From Tolypothrix sp. NIES-4075 (lineage in GTDB: Bacteria > Cyanobacteriota > Cyanobacteriia > Cyanobacteriales > Nostocaceae), in the NCBI RefSeq assembly GCF_002218085.1, contig NZ_BDUC01000003.1, positions 1,036,565 to 1,100,564 on the forward strand: a DNA stretch of 64,000 nucleotides. The letters run 5' to 3'. Each line of letters begins with the position of its first letter. Positions within the stretch are counted from its first letter, which is position 1. The notes beneath the pieces were generated by a model. That model made no database searches, had not been told where the DNA came from, and saw nothing but the letters and a program-made list of their open reading frames with translations. The position numbers were made by a program, and so were the translations under genes. Positions 37,630 through 47,432 of the stretch are shown here, piece by piece.

Positions 37630-37658
37630 GTAGAGACGTTCCCTCAGAACGTCTCTAC
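37630..37658. repeat. perfect hairpin between convergent genes
   Basis: GTAGAGACGTTC and its exact complement form a 12-bp stem around a 5-base loop (CCTCA), between two genes that converge. This tag of cyanobacterial intergenic repeats may also serve as a two-way terminator, but no long T-run follows. Confidence 0.65.
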
Positions 37659-37699
37659 CATCAGATTGGTAGGGTGCGTTACGAACAATAACGCATCAA

Positions 37700-40252
37700 C
37701 TATGCAAATAAGAAATTGGCTTTATTAGTAGAAGCTAAATTTGCACCAATGTTATCTGCTGTGAATCCAGTTGTACCATTGAGCGTAAGTAGCACATCGC
37801 CAGTACCAAATCCATTATTACCCTGAAGGCGATCGCTAATCCTAAACCAAGTACTACTACCACTAACCACAACGTCAATATCCGCAGTATCCGTAAAACT
37901 GAGTAAATCGCCCCCCGCACCTTGAGTAAAGTTGTTTACAGTATCTCTGCCATCACCACTGTTATAAACTACCGTGTCAATACCCTGGTTTCGGGTCAGG
38001 TCAATCGTATCATCACCTTTGCCACCAACGAAGAAATGAGTACCGCTTCTGCCAGATAAAAAGTCATTACCGTCACCACCGTTGAGAGTATAGTAGCCGT
38101 CACCACCTGACAAAATGTCATACCCAGCGCCACCCTCAACAGTACCATTAGTAATGCCTCTGTTACTGTTATAAATATCGTTACCAGCACTGAGGAGAAC
38201 GTCACCGTTGATTGTCCCTTGATTGTTAACCCTGACCGAAAGTACAGCATCACTAGCATCAATCGCCAGTTTTCCATTATTAAATGCACCACCCTCGATA
38301 GTTCCCGTGTTGATGATCGAACCATTAAGTTGAACATTCGGTTGAATGACGACAGCCGCATTATTCTCAGCTACCAAAGTGCCGGAATTATCAATATCGC
38401 CATTGAACACTGCATCTGACTCAACACCATCACCCCGGAACAAACGCACCGCTGCCGATTGATTAGTCCCAACTGCAACACCTCGACCTTGAAGTAACCC
38501 AGAGTTGACTAGCGAACCATTGACATTTGCCCCTAATTCCAAGGAAACAGCATCACCATTGTTACCGACACCAACATCAACAACGCCGTTAGAGCGGTTT
38601 TCAATAAAGTAATTATTACCAGTCAAATCACTATATACTGTGCCATTGCGTGGATTGCCAGTAGTAGTAATCAAGCCATCATTAATTACCTTAATTTGAT
38701 TGCCACCGATATTAATTCCACGACTGGTGCTGGTGATAGTCCCGCTATTAATGACTGTACCTGAAACTTCACCGCCATTCGCAAAATTAATGCCATCTCG
38801 ACCGCCATTAATGCTACCAGTGTTGATGATTTCCCCAGCTAATTGACTGCCATTTTCTAAGCTGATACCAATACCATTGGCAGGGTTAGCGCTAATGATT
38901 TCACCAGAATTAATAATTGAACCATTGAGTTGCACGCCATTTTGCAACACTACTGCTGCTGCATTTTCGGCAATTAATCTGCCCAAGTTTTCAATATTGC
39001 CATTGAAGATTGCATTTGACTCAACATCATCACCCCGGAACAAACGCACCGCTGCCGACCGATTAGTCCCAACTGCAACACCTCGACCTTGAAGTAACCC
39101 AGAGTTGACTAGCGAACCATTAACATTTGCCCCTAATTCCAAGGAAACAGCATCGCCATTGTTGCCGACACCAACATCAACAACGCCGTTAGAGCGGTTT
39201 TCAATAAAATAATTATTGGCAGTCAAATCACTATATACTGTGCCATTGCGCGGATTGCCAGTAGTAGTAATCAAGCCATCATTAATTACCTTAATTTGAT
39301 TGCCACCGATATTAATTCCACGACTGGTGCTGGTGATAGTCCCGCTATTAATGACTGTACCTGAAACTTCACCGCCATTCGCAAAATTAATGCCATCTCG
39401 ACCGCCATTAATGCTACCAGTGTTGATGATTTCCCCAGCTAATTGACTGCCATTTTCTAAGCTGATACCAATACCATTGGCAGGGTTAGCGCTGATGATT
39501 TCACCAGAATTAATAATTGAACCATTGAGTTGCACGCCATTTTGCAGCACTACTGCTGCTGCATTTTCGGCAATTAATCTACCCAGGTTTTCAATGTTGC
39601 CATTGAACACTGCCACGTCTGACCCAACAGTATCTCCTCGGAACAAACGCACCGCTGCCGAGCGATTAGTCCCAACTGCAACACCTCGACCTTGAAGTAA
39701 CCCAGAGTTGACTAGCGAACCATTAACATTTGCCCCTAATTCCAAGGAAACAGCATCGCCATTGTTGCCGACACCAACATCAACAACGCCGTTAGAGCGG
39801 TTTTCAATCACAACATTCTGGGCAGTTTGATCGCCATAAATTGTGCCATTACGAGGGTTTGCAGTCGTAATAATCGAATTATTATTGACAACTACTCCAC
39901 CAACACCACCGATGTTGATGGCGCGGCTAGCACTGCTGATAGTGCCATTATTGAAGATTGAGGCAGAAGCACGATTGTCATCAGCAAGATTAATTGCATT
40001 GAGTCCACCCTGAATGGTGCCGTCATTGAAAATATTGGTTCCAACTCCATTAACCTGGATTGCTGTGTTTTCAGCTTGGATAATTTCACTTGGCGGTTCT
40101 ACGTTAATGCGATTGAGAAGCCCATCCGTCAAAACGGCAGGCTGGTTGCCACTAACTGACAAGTTACCAAACACTTCTAAGGAATCGCCGAATTCTGAAA
40201 GTTGTACACTCGTGTTGCTAGTTTCGTTAGCAGAGATGACAATTTTTTCCAT
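37700..40252 (-). CDS. repeat-rich RTX-type secreted protein
   Basis: An 850-residue acidic protein from the ATG at 40252 (MEKIVISANETSN). Most of it is built of beta-solenoid-like units full of INSGxI, INxGxI and NGxxxINAG-type text, and three near-identical ~200-residue blocks repeat in tandem. The last ~150 residues hold hemolysin-type calcium-binding GGxGxD units (GGAGYDILSGGDG, GGDGNDFLSG, GGKGDDTI) and then a C-terminal tail. There is no N-terminal signal, so type I secretion through the C-terminus is likely. Probable role: surface or extracellular structural/adhesive protein. No transporter gene is next to it. Confidence 0.82.
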   Translation of the reverse strand: MEKIVISANETSNTSVQLSEFGDSLEVFGNLSVSGNQPAVLTDGLLNRINVEPPSEIIQAENTAIQVNGVGTNIFNDGTIQGGLNAINLADDNRASASIFNNGTISSASRAINIGGVGGVVVNNNSIITTANPRNGTIYGDQTAQNVVIENRSNGVVDVGVGNNGDAVSLELGANVNGSLVNSGLLQGRGVAVGTNRSAAVRLFRGDTVGSDVAVFNGNIENLGRLIAENAAAVVLQNGVQLNGSIINSGEIISANPANGIGISLENGSQLAGEIINTGSINGGRDGINFANGGEVSGTVINSGTITSTSRGINIGGNQIKVINDGLITTTGNPRNGTVYSDLTANNYFIENRSNGVVDVGVGNNGDAVSLELGANVNGSLVNSGLLQGRGVAVGTNRSAAVRLFRGDDVESNAIFNGNIENLGRLIAENAAAVVLQNGVQLNGSIINSGEIISANPANGIGISLENGSQLAGEIINTGSINGGRDGINFANGGEVSGTVINSGTITSTSRGINIGGNQIKVINDGLITTTGNPRNGTVYSDLTGNNYFIENRSNGVVDVGVGNNGDAVSLELGANVNGSLVNSGLLQGRGVAVGTNQSAAVRLFRGDGVESDAVFNGDIDNSGTLVAENNAAVVIQPNVQLNGSIINTGTIEGGAFNNGKLAIDASDAVLSVRVNNQGTINGDVLLSAGNDIYNSNRGITNGTVEGGAGYDILSGGDGYYTLNGGDGNDFLSGRSGTHFFVGGKGDDTIDLTRNQGIDTVVYNSGDGRDTVNNFTQGAGGDLLSFTDTADIDVVVSGSSTWFRISDRLQGNNGFGTGDVLLTLNGTTGFTADNIGANLASTNKANFLFA
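38403..39810. repeat. ~600-bp near-identical tandem repeats inside the RTX gene
   Basis: Positions 38403-39002 and 39003-39602 are almost base-for-base copies (for example the ccaccgatattaattccac text at 38702 and 39302, exactly 600 apart). A third, shorter copy runs to about 39810. Differences are few and mostly single bases, showing recent duplication or gene conversion. Confidence 0.88.
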
Positions 40253-40744
40253 GATAATGTTGAGATCCAAAATCTTTGTTCAAGTATGAAGCCGTAAAAC
40301 TAGTGACGCGATCGCTATGAATTTAGAAGTGAATGGCTCAATTGCGCTTAAAAAGGCGCTTTGATAAACATGCTGACACAAAAGCAGCTCGCAAAATATC
40401 CGCTGACACAGACCAAAGTCAGACAATCAAAATCTTAAACATCGTAATTATACGGATATTAGCTATTTATTTGATTAAATAAAATAAATCTCAACATAAA
40501 CCAAAGGTAAACACCAATATCACAAGAAAGTATCAAGAAGCTAGTACCGCTTTCTTAGAATTCGGGCATCCTTATTCAAAAACCCTTATTTATAAGCTTT
40601 TGAGCTTTTGCGGAGGTAAATTTATTTATGCTTATCTGTGATACCGACGATAAGCATAAGCAAAATGCATAATTAACCTAAGTTGCTAGTTACTCTTATG
40701 GGCGATCGCTTTGGGACAGTTAAGCAATAAAATGCCCTCCAAGA
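40253..40744. other. upstream region of the RTX gene, no gene seen
   Basis: About 490 bases with two HIP1 sites and no supported frame. It should include the promoter of the RTX gene. Confidence 0.4.
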
Positions 40745-41120
40745 AGAAAATTTTGTTTGTTCCGAAAAGTTACGGCTTCCTAATTTAGGCAGAAACTGAA
40801 AATATACTGGGATAGTTCTTTAATCATAAATTACGCTAATCATTATTAAATTTTTCTGTTCCCAAATCGTTCTATCAATTACTAAATAAATAGGTTGATT
40901 TTTGGGAAAACTTTCAGCTAACCAATTTTTGATTATCGCAAACCAAAAGGTTTCAATATTTAGGCTGGGTAATGACAAAAATCTCTGCACTTTTTTCCGT
41001 CTACTTTCAAATAAAATTGGCAAAGGTAAAACAGTTGCAATTTTTTCTAAACTGACTTATTTGATATTTTGTAATACTTCAACCAAAAGCTCTAAAAATA
41101 ATAATTCAGATGACTCTAGT
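40745..41120 (-). pseudogene. IS4-like transposase, N-terminal part with two stops
   Basis: The minus strand reads LLVEVLQNIK, stop, VSLEKIATVLPLPILFESRR, then LNIETFWFAIIKNWL and QPIYLVIDRTIW, a stop at 40820, and continues in the same frame RTIPVYFQFLPKLGS to about 40745. The text matches the N-terminal half of an IS4-like transposase family common in cyanobacteria. Two in-frame stops and the lost C-terminus show it is dead. Confidence 0.72.
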
Positions 41121-41172
41121 TGATTTTCTAAGTGTGTTTGGTATAATCAGGGCAACATTTTATCAATAGATA

Positions 41173-41427
41173 GGTATTGTTGACAATAGCGAAACTTATC
41201 CCTATCCAGTTACTCAGTTACAAGGCTGTGTTAACGATATTACAGTCATAGAAGATTATTTGAGCGATCGCTTTAACAAGCAAGGATATCAATTACACTC
41301 GCTAACGCTTAAAGACCAGCAAGCAACACGCTCTCTGCTTGCAGGTTTAAAAGAGAAAATTTGTTGCGATCGCCTCCGCTATCACCCTATTTTCAAAAAT
41401 CCTGAAAAGGGCAGCATTGAGGATTGA
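41173..41427 (+). pseudogene. caspase-like (orthocaspase, C14) N-terminal fragment
   Basis: A frame of 84 codons reads GIVDNSETYPYPVTQLQGC, then VNDITVIEDYLSDRF, the start of the p20 domain of cyanobacterial caspase-like peptidases. It stops at 41425-41427 before the catalytic His-Cys pair, and the initiation region is also missing (an in-frame stop at 41167). Remnant only. Confidence 0.65.
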
Positions 41428-41445
41428 GGATCAGCTTTATTTTTT

Positions 41446-41532
41446 CAGGACTTACGCACTCCTTCACGAATAACGAACCGCAGAGGACACGGAGGAATGA
41501 GAGGAGCGATCTTGGTTTTTGCGTAAGTCCTG
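41446..41532. repeat. interspersed repeat, copy 3, complete with inverted ends
   Basis: An 87-bp unit bounded by CAGGACTTACGCA (41446-41458) and its exact complement TGCGTAAGTCCTG (41520-41532). The inside reads cgaataacgaaccgcag...gagaggagcgat. It looks like a tiny non-coding mobile repeat, and two other copies lie in this window. Confidence 0.75.
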
Positions 41533-41587
41533 TTTTTGTCATGTTTTTAAATAACTATCTAGCATTTTTGTACTTAAGGAACAATAA

Positions 41588-41634
41588 AGGGGGGCAACTT
41601 GCCAATCACTTTTTTGTTGGTAAGATGTCCCCCT
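41588..41634 (-). terminator. terminator downstream of the alkaline phosphatase gene
   Basis: GGGGGCAACTTGCCAA pairs with TTGGTAAGATGTCCCCC (imperfect, strong GC base) around a T-rich loop. On the minus strand the hairpin is followed by TTTATTG. It lies 40 bases after the minus-strand stop at 41673. Confidence 0.6.
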
Positions 41635-41672
41635 ATTTGCCAAAAGCTTTTCCCTTCTGCGAGTTGTGAGCG

Positions 41673-43064
41673 TCACTCGACACCTATAGCACGAGCCATA
41701 ATATGAAAGAGATCGGTCTGGTCGATTACACCAACAACATTCGCCGCTTGTGGTCCCTGTGCGGCGATACGAACTTGGGTGCCAGTATGTTCTTGAGAGT
41801 TATTGGGCAGATTGGTTGCGTAGTTAATTGTCATCTGCGCTCCATCAGCCGTAGTCAGAGTACTGTATTTACCTGGGCTGTGGTCAGTTTCGGTTGGGTT
41901 GGGAATAATCTGACTGGTATGCCCGTGGTCGGCTGTCACAACAACCAGTGTATCCGGATGGCGACTAGCATAGTCGAGCGCCACCTTGATTGCTCGATCA
42001 AATGCGACTGTCTCACCAATTTGCTCGCATGGGTTGCCAGCATGATCGCGCTTGTCGATTGATGCCCCTTCAACCTGTAGGAAAAATCCTCTTCTTCCTG
42101 CAAACCGACCAGACCGTTGAGATCCCTGTCTTTGTTCAAGTAACTCGATCGCCTTGCTTGTCATTTCAGCTAGGCTCGGCTCATTCGTAGGTCGCAAGTT
42201 TTCCTGACACCGCTGTGGTCCACTACCAGGAAAGGGGACTGCCGATTCGCCACTCCATTCAAGACTCATGTTACCAGAATTAAATAAACCTAGTACTTTT
42301 TTGTCTGGCTGTGCCGACTGCAATCCAGCGGCATCGGTAACGACCTGATAACCTTGTGCTTGAGCCGACTCGATTACAGTTTTGCCAGCGAACGAACCGC
42401 CATCAATCGTCTGGTTGTACCGCTGCAAGCCACCACCCAAAAACACATCAACACCGTGGTCAATCGATTGTTCAGCAATCGAGCCTGGACCACCTGCCGA
42501 TTTCTTATCTTGCGGGCAACTGCTCATATCAGTCGGACCCTGACAATTTCGGTTGGCTACGTGAGACACAAGTACAGCTGGTGTGGCATCTGTTAACTCG
42601 GCAGTAGAAACATCACCAGTCACAAAGCCTTTTTCCTGAGCCAGTTCGAGAATCGTTTTTAGGTCTTTGTCAGTGCTTGCTGTTGTCGAAATCCGACCAT
42701 TGGAGGTTTTAGTTCCTGTTGCCCAACCCGTTCCGGATGCTGCCGAATCAGTGACGTAATCAGGTAGCTTGGGATTGCTTTCCTGAAGAGAGTATGTTGT
42801 GTATTCTCCGGTAAAGGTTAGGGTATCGAGTGCCAAACGACCAGCAGCACCAACTGAGTAATTGCGGGCGATCGTTATCTCTGAATCACCCATGCCATCA
42901 CCTATAAAAAGGATGACATTCTTGGCACGACCGTAGTCAATCAAATGTTGGAACGATTTAAAATACTCTGCATGACCAACGATAGGTATGCTGCTAACGA
43001 CAAGAATCGTTGTAGCGACAGTAGCAGCAAAGCCTAATGCGCGTTGCTTCTTTAAAAAAAACAT
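41673..43064 (-). CDS. secreted alkaline phosphatase (PhoA family)
   Basis: A 463-residue enzyme with a signal peptide (MFFLKKQRALGF followed by a hydrophobic run to about residue 32). The metal-binding start is VILFIGDGMGDSE (D56 region) and the nucleophile is S107 in VTDSAASGTGWATG. Further metal ligands lie in LQVEGASIDKRDHAG and VVTADHGHTSQ. The family releases phosphate from monoesters in the periplasm. It could be induced by phosphate starvation; a possible Pho-box lies upstream. The length equals E. coli PhoA closely, and no domain is missing. Confidence 0.93.
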   Translation of the reverse strand: MFFLKKQRALGFAATVATTILVVSSIPIVGHAEYFKSFQHLIDYGRAKNVILFIGDGMGDSEITIARNYSVGAAGRLALDTLTFTGEYTTYSLQESNPKLPDYVTDSAASGTGWATGTKTSNGRISTTASTDKDLKTILELAQEKGFVTGDVSTAELTDATPAVLVSHVANRNCQGPTDMSSCPQDKKSAGGPGSIAEQSIDHGVDVFLGGGLQRYNQTIDGGSFAGKTVIESAQAQGYQVVTDAAGLQSAQPDKKVLGLFNSGNMSLEWSGESAVPFPGSGPQRCQENLRPTNEPSLAEMTSKAIELLEQRQGSQRSGRFAGRRGFFLQVEGASIDKRDHAGNPCEQIGETVAFDRAIKVALDYASRHPDTLVVVTADHGHTSQIIPNPTETDHSPGKYSTLTTADGAQMTINYATNLPNNSQEHTGTQVRIAAQGPQAANVVGVIDQTDLFHIMARAIGVE

Positions 43065-43208
43065 GTATTTTTCCTTACACGTAATCTGAATATGAGTACA
43101 ACAAATGCAGGTGTGGCAAAACGTTTTGAACCAGAATCCTGTAGACGTTGTAAATTAAAAGACCAACTAGCATATTAAATGTTTGCTAGCACCGTGTAAG
43201 TTATATCC

Positions 43209-43237
43209 TGGGAAAGCTTTAGTTAAGGAACATTAAG
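43209..43237 (-). promoter_or_regulatory. possible Pho-box upstream of the alkaline phosphatase
   Basis: Read on the minus strand this holds CTTAATGT, CTTAACTA and CTTTCCCA spaced 10 and 11 bases apart, like the cyanobacterial Pho-box of three CTTAACCT-type units. The third unit is weak, and the first two overlap the end of the transposase fragment. Distance to the start is about 150 bases. Weak evidence. Confidence 0.3.
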
Positions 43238-43640
43238 GACTGATGATTTGACTAGTCCACAAATAGTCAGAATGACTGATTCATATTTTCGGGGATTTAA
43301 TCGAAATCTTTCTTGAGCAACCCTAAATATTTTGACTAAACGAATCAAATGCTCCACTAAAATTCTTTCCGTTGATAACTCTTTATTTTTTTGTTTTTGT
43401 TCGGGAGTTAGTTCTCGGTTTTTCGGTTTCTTCTGTGGAGTTTTAATTGATGGTTCTCCGGCATATCCTTTATCACCAATAAAGCTTTGTTTTGGGTCAA
43501 AACCTTTTTGGCGTTCTCGGAACAAATTTATATCACTTTTTGGTCTTGGTGAACCCGCGACGATATCAACAATATCTCCTCCATTAAGTAGGTTGGCGTT
43601 AAAAATTGTCGTTATGACAAGGCAGCTATGCTGAGGGCAG
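43223..43640 (-). pseudogene. IS5-type transposase, C-terminal fragment
   Basis: The minus strand encodes SPRPKSDINLFRERQKGFD, then FIGDKGYAGEPSI and, near the end, ERILVEHLIRLVKIFRVAQE. This matches the DDE C-terminal half (final Glu region) of IS5-type transposases. The N-terminal half is lost upstream of about 43640. A 14-base tandem duplication (ggcagctatgctga twice, 43621-43650) marks the broken edge. Confidence 0.68.
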
Positions 43641-44037
43641 CTATGCTGAAGGGAAGAGGTTTTTGGATAACTTTACTTTTCGTTACATACTTCGGTTTTT
43701 TTGTGCCTTTCTACTTAGTCAGAGTTAAGAAAATTTGCTGTTCAATATATGATTCTAGTTTGATTCCAGGGCAGGTGGAGTCTGATTTTATGGACAACCT
43801 TTTTGGGTAGCGTAGAGTTTAAGTAAGTTGGCGCTAATATTTCAAGGTATGTGAAGAAATTTAAATGTAGGGTGCGTTAGCTTTCAGCGTAACGCACCGT
43901 CAACAATTTAGGGTGCGATCTTCCTACGGCATAACACACCCTACAACAAATTTATATTTCTTTATATACATTGAATTTTTCTTGCCGACTTACTTACCTG
44001 CTGTCGGCAACGGATCTCTCTTACCCAACAATCAATT
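43641..44037. other. intergenic region with hairpin repeats
   Basis: GGTGCGTTA...TAACGCACC (43871-43898) and agggtgcgatc...cacaccct (43910-43944) are hairpins of a common cyanobacterial intergenic repeat family; agggtgcgtta also occurs at 37670. TTGCCGAC/GTCGGCAA (43982-44010) forms another stem. No gene is seen. Confidence 0.5.
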
Positions 44038-47000
44038 TCAGTTTGTGTGCTTAACTTTCCTCCGAAAGAAGATTTGGCGCAGTTTCGGTTTTGGATGACC
44101 GAGTTTTTTCCGCCATGCTTCCATGTAGATATAGAACACCGGAGTTAAATAAAGGGTCAAGATTTGCGAGAATACCAATCCGCCAACGATCGCAATTCCC
44201 AAAGGACGACGCGCTTCAGACCCCGAACCTGTCCCTAGTGCGATCGGCAATGTCCCGATTAGTGCTGCCATTGTCGTCATCATAATCGGGCGAAAACGAA
44301 CGATGCAAGCCTCATAGATAGCATCAAACGGATGTTTTCCATCCTTCCGCTGCCGTTCGATCGCAAAGTCTACTAACATGATACCGTTTTTCTTGACGAT
44401 ACCCACCAACAGAATGATACCAATAAACGAGTAGAGATTTAACTCAACTTGGAAAATAAGCAGCGTCAATAATGCCCCAAATCCCGCCGAAGGTAGACCG
44501 GAAAGAATCGTCAGGGGGTGAATGAAATCCTCGTAAAGAATGCCGAGAATCAGATAAATCACCACAATGGAAATCAGCAACAGCCAGCCTAAATCATTAA
44601 AAGACTGTTGAAAAACCTGTGTCGAACCCTGAAAGCTGGTTGTAATTGTTGAGGGCAGTATTTCCTGCGCGGCTTGCTTGATGGCATCGGTTGCCTGACT
44701 CAACGATACTCCCGGTAACGTATCAAAGGAAATTGTTGCCGAAGGAAGCCCGCTCAGGTGAGTGACGGTAAGCGGACCGACATTTTCAGTAATGGAAGCG
44801 ATCGCACTCAGGGGAATCGATTTTCCATTGCTCGATTGCACATAAAGCATCGAGAGAGCGTTAGGATCGCGCTGATATTCTGGCTTCAATTCTAAAATGA
44901 CATAAAACTGATCGTTTGGCGTATAAATAGTTGAAATCTGCCCAGAACCATAAGCATCACTCAACGTTTTCTCAACCTGCGAGGCTGTGATGCCGAGGGT
45001 TGCGGCTTTGTCGTGGTCAATTTTGACTTGCACTTGAGGAGTGCTCAGTTGCAAATCACTATCAACTCCTCGCAATCCTGGTAGCGTTTTCACTTTTTCT
45101 AATAGTTTGGGAACATATTCGCGCAAATCTGGTAAGTTTAAACTCTGTAAGGTAAATTGATATTGGGAATTAGTTTGTTGACCGCCGATGGGAATTGCAG
45201 GTGGCGATCGCAGAAACACCTGAATCCCTGGTGTGCGTCGTAATTTGGGAGTCAGTTCTTGAATGATTTCGTCGGAGGTGAGACGACGTTGAGAACGGGG
45301 CTTGAGTCGAATTGTAATCCGTCCGTTATTCGCTGATGCGTTCGGTCCACTTGCCCCCACAGTTGAGTTCACCGCTTCGATGTTGGGGTCTTTCCGAATA
45401 ATATCTACAATAGCTTGTTGGTGACGCAGCATATCATCAAAGGAGATGTCTTGCGCTGCCTTCGTGTTTGCCATCAGTTGTCCGGTGTCTTCCGTGGGAA
45501 TAAATCCTTTAGGAACGAGGACGAACAAATAGACTGTGAGAACCAGCAGAATTCCGGAAGCGATCAGCGTCATCAGACGATATTTCAAAATCGGTTTGAG
45601 CGTCCACTCGTAACCTCGCAGCAAAAAATTAAATGCCCCTTCTGATATGCGATAAAAGCGACTTTGCTGTGAGGAATGCTCAGAACCGAGAAATCGGCTA
45701 CACAGCATCGGGGTGAGACTGAGAGAAACAAAACCCGAAACCAAAATTGCCACAGAAATAGTGACAGCAAATTCATGAAATAACCGACCAATTAACCCAC
45801 CCATAAACATGATCGGGATGAACACTGCCACCAAGGAAAGCGTCATCGATAAAATTGTAAAACTGATTTCTCGCGACCCCTTCAATGCGGCATCTAAACT
45901 TGATTCCCCCAGTTCCCGGTGACGGACAATGTTTTCTAGCACAACGATCGCATCATCCACGACAAAGCCAACCGAAAGCGTCAACGACATCAAAGACAAA
46001 TTATCCAGCGAGTAGCCCAAGAGATACATCGCGGCAAACGTTCCAATAATCGCAACGGGGAGCGCTAAACTGGGAATTATCGTGGCAGCCAAATTCCGCA
46101 AGAATAAAAAGATTACCAGAACCACCAGACAAATCGAGAGAACCAGGGTGAATTTCACATCATCAACAGAAGCTCGAATTGACTGCGAGCGATCGTACAT
46201 AATCCCCACCTCGATTGATTTGGGAACTTGCTCGCGCAGCGTCGGTAAAAGTTCCTTGATGGTATCTACGATCGCTACCGTATTTGCATCTGGTTGAGGC
46301 TGCACGGCAAGGACGATCGCCGGACGATTGGAGACTTTTTTATCGCTATAGCGGTTCGAGACTTTGTTGTTTTGGACATCATCGATCACTTGTGCCAAAT
46401 CTTGAAGCCTTACTGCCGCTCCATTTTTGTAAGAAACAATCAGCGATCGATAACCAGCAGCATCGGTCAGTTGACCGTTTGCCTGAATCATGTAACTTTT
46501 GTCTTTACCAGAAAAGCTCCCCGTTGGCAACTCCACATTTGCCTGCTGAATTGCTGTCTTTACTTGATCCAGTCCTACTCCTCGTGTCGCTAACTGACGC
46601 GGGTCAAGCTGGACACGCACCGCATATTGCTTTTGACCGTAAACTTGCACTTGCGCGACACCGCTAATCATAGAAATCGGCTGCCCAATTGTGATCTCTG
46701 CGTATTCGTCTACGGTGGAAATCGGGAGCGTTTCCGAATAGAGATAGAGGTAGAGAACCGGCGCAACCGAGGGGTTAACCTTGCGATAAGTAGGCGGTTT
46801 TGGCATTCCAGAAGGCAATTGTCCGGCTGCGGCTGAAATTGCTGCTTGTACGTCTTTGGCAGCATCATCTGCATTCCGGCTGAAGTCGAATTGCAAAGAA
46901 ATGTTGGTGCTGCCCGTTGAACTGGTGGAATTAAATGAATTGAGTCCAGCAATTTCCGTAAACTGTCTTTCTAGAGGTGCAGCAACCGAGGATGCCATTG

Positions 47001-47172
47001 TTTCGGGTGTGGCACCGGGTAGACTTGCAGAGACACTAATAAAGGGATATTCGACGTTGGGTAAAGCACTGATTGGTAACAGTGTATAACTCATCAGACC
47101 GAAGATGAGGATACCCATCACTACCAGGGTCGTCATCACGGGACGACGAATAAAAAGTTCTGAAAGGTTCAT
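44038..47172 (-). CDS. RND efflux permease (MdtB/MdtC/AcrB-like, HAE1 type)
   Basis: A 1044-residue inner-membrane pump of standard length. The N-terminus MNLSELFIRRPVMTTLVVMG starts helix 1, and TM4 has LSVGFVVDDAIVVLENI with the adjacent Asp pair needed for proton coupling. Large periplasmic loops and a second six-helix half follow. It is closely similar to the other permease at 48508; together with the adaptor at 51681 they resemble an MdtABC set, in which two permeases form a mixed trimer. Here a two-gene cassette separates the permeases. No outer-membrane partner is in the window. Confidence 0.92.
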   Translation of the reverse strand: MNLSELFIRRPVMTTLVVMGILIFGLMSYTLLPISALPNVEYPFISVSASLPGATPETMASSVAAPLERQFTEIAGLNSFNSTSSTGSTNISLQFDFSRNADDAAKDVQAAISAAAGQLPSGMPKPPTYRKVNPSVAPVLYLYLYSETLPISTVDEYAEITIGQPISMISGVAQVQVYGQKQYAVRVQLDPRQLATRGVGLDQVKTAIQQANVELPTGSFSGKDKSYMIQANGQLTDAAGYRSLIVSYKNGAAVRLQDLAQVIDDVQNNKVSNRYSDKKVSNRPAIVLAVQPQPDANTVAIVDTIKELLPTLREQVPKSIEVGIMYDRSQSIRASVDDVKFTLVLSICLVVLVIFLFLRNLAATIIPSLALPVAIIGTFAAMYLLGYSLDNLSLMSLTLSVGFVVDDAIVVLENIVRHRELGESSLDAALKGSREISFTILSMTLSLVAVFIPIMFMGGLIGRLFHEFAVTISVAILVSGFVSLSLTPMLCSRFLGSEHSSQQSRFYRISEGAFNFLLRGYEWTLKPILKYRLMTLIASGILLVLTVYLFVLVPKGFIPTEDTGQLMANTKAAQDISFDDMLRHQQAIVDIIRKDPNIEAVNSTVGASGPNASANNGRITIRLKPRSQRRLTSDEIIQELTPKLRRTPGIQVFLRSPPAIPIGGQQTNSQYQFTLQSLNLPDLREYVPKLLEKVKTLPGLRGVDSDLQLSTPQVQVKIDHDKAATLGITASQVEKTLSDAYGSGQISTIYTPNDQFYVILELKPEYQRDPNALSMLYVQSSNGKSIPLSAIASITENVGPLTVTHLSGLPSATISFDTLPGVSLSQATDAIKQAAQEILPSTITTSFQGSTQVFQQSFNDLGWLLLISIVVIYLILGILYEDFIHPLTILSGLPSAGFGALLTLLIFQVELNLYSFIGIILLVGIVKKNGIMLVDFAIERQRKDGKHPFDAIYEACIVRFRPIMMTTMAALIGTLPIALGTGSGSEARRPLGIAIVGGLVFSQILTLYLTPVFYIYMEAWRKKLGHPKPKLRQIFFRRKVKHTN

Positions 47173-47432
47173 GGATTTAGTTTTCGCAGAAATATGACGT
47201 TGATCGTGTCGCTCAAATCGTTAGCCGCGATCGTATTTCTCAATGAAATTAAATATAAAATTTGGCAAGTTACTGACACAGAAAATTTATCGGGGATGGG
47301 GAAAGGGTAAATTTGCCCCTCTTGATGAAAACAACCTATTTTCGTTGATTGTGACCTCGCAAGAACAGTCACTGAGTTGCAGAGCTAGCGGTTTTAGCTT
47401 AAAAGCGTGAAGTTGTTTCTTGATAATCTTAT

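Noticed and set aside
38403..39810. CRISPR-like regular repeat
   Set aside because: The repeated unit is about 600 bp, coding and contiguous with no spacers, so it is a protein repeat.
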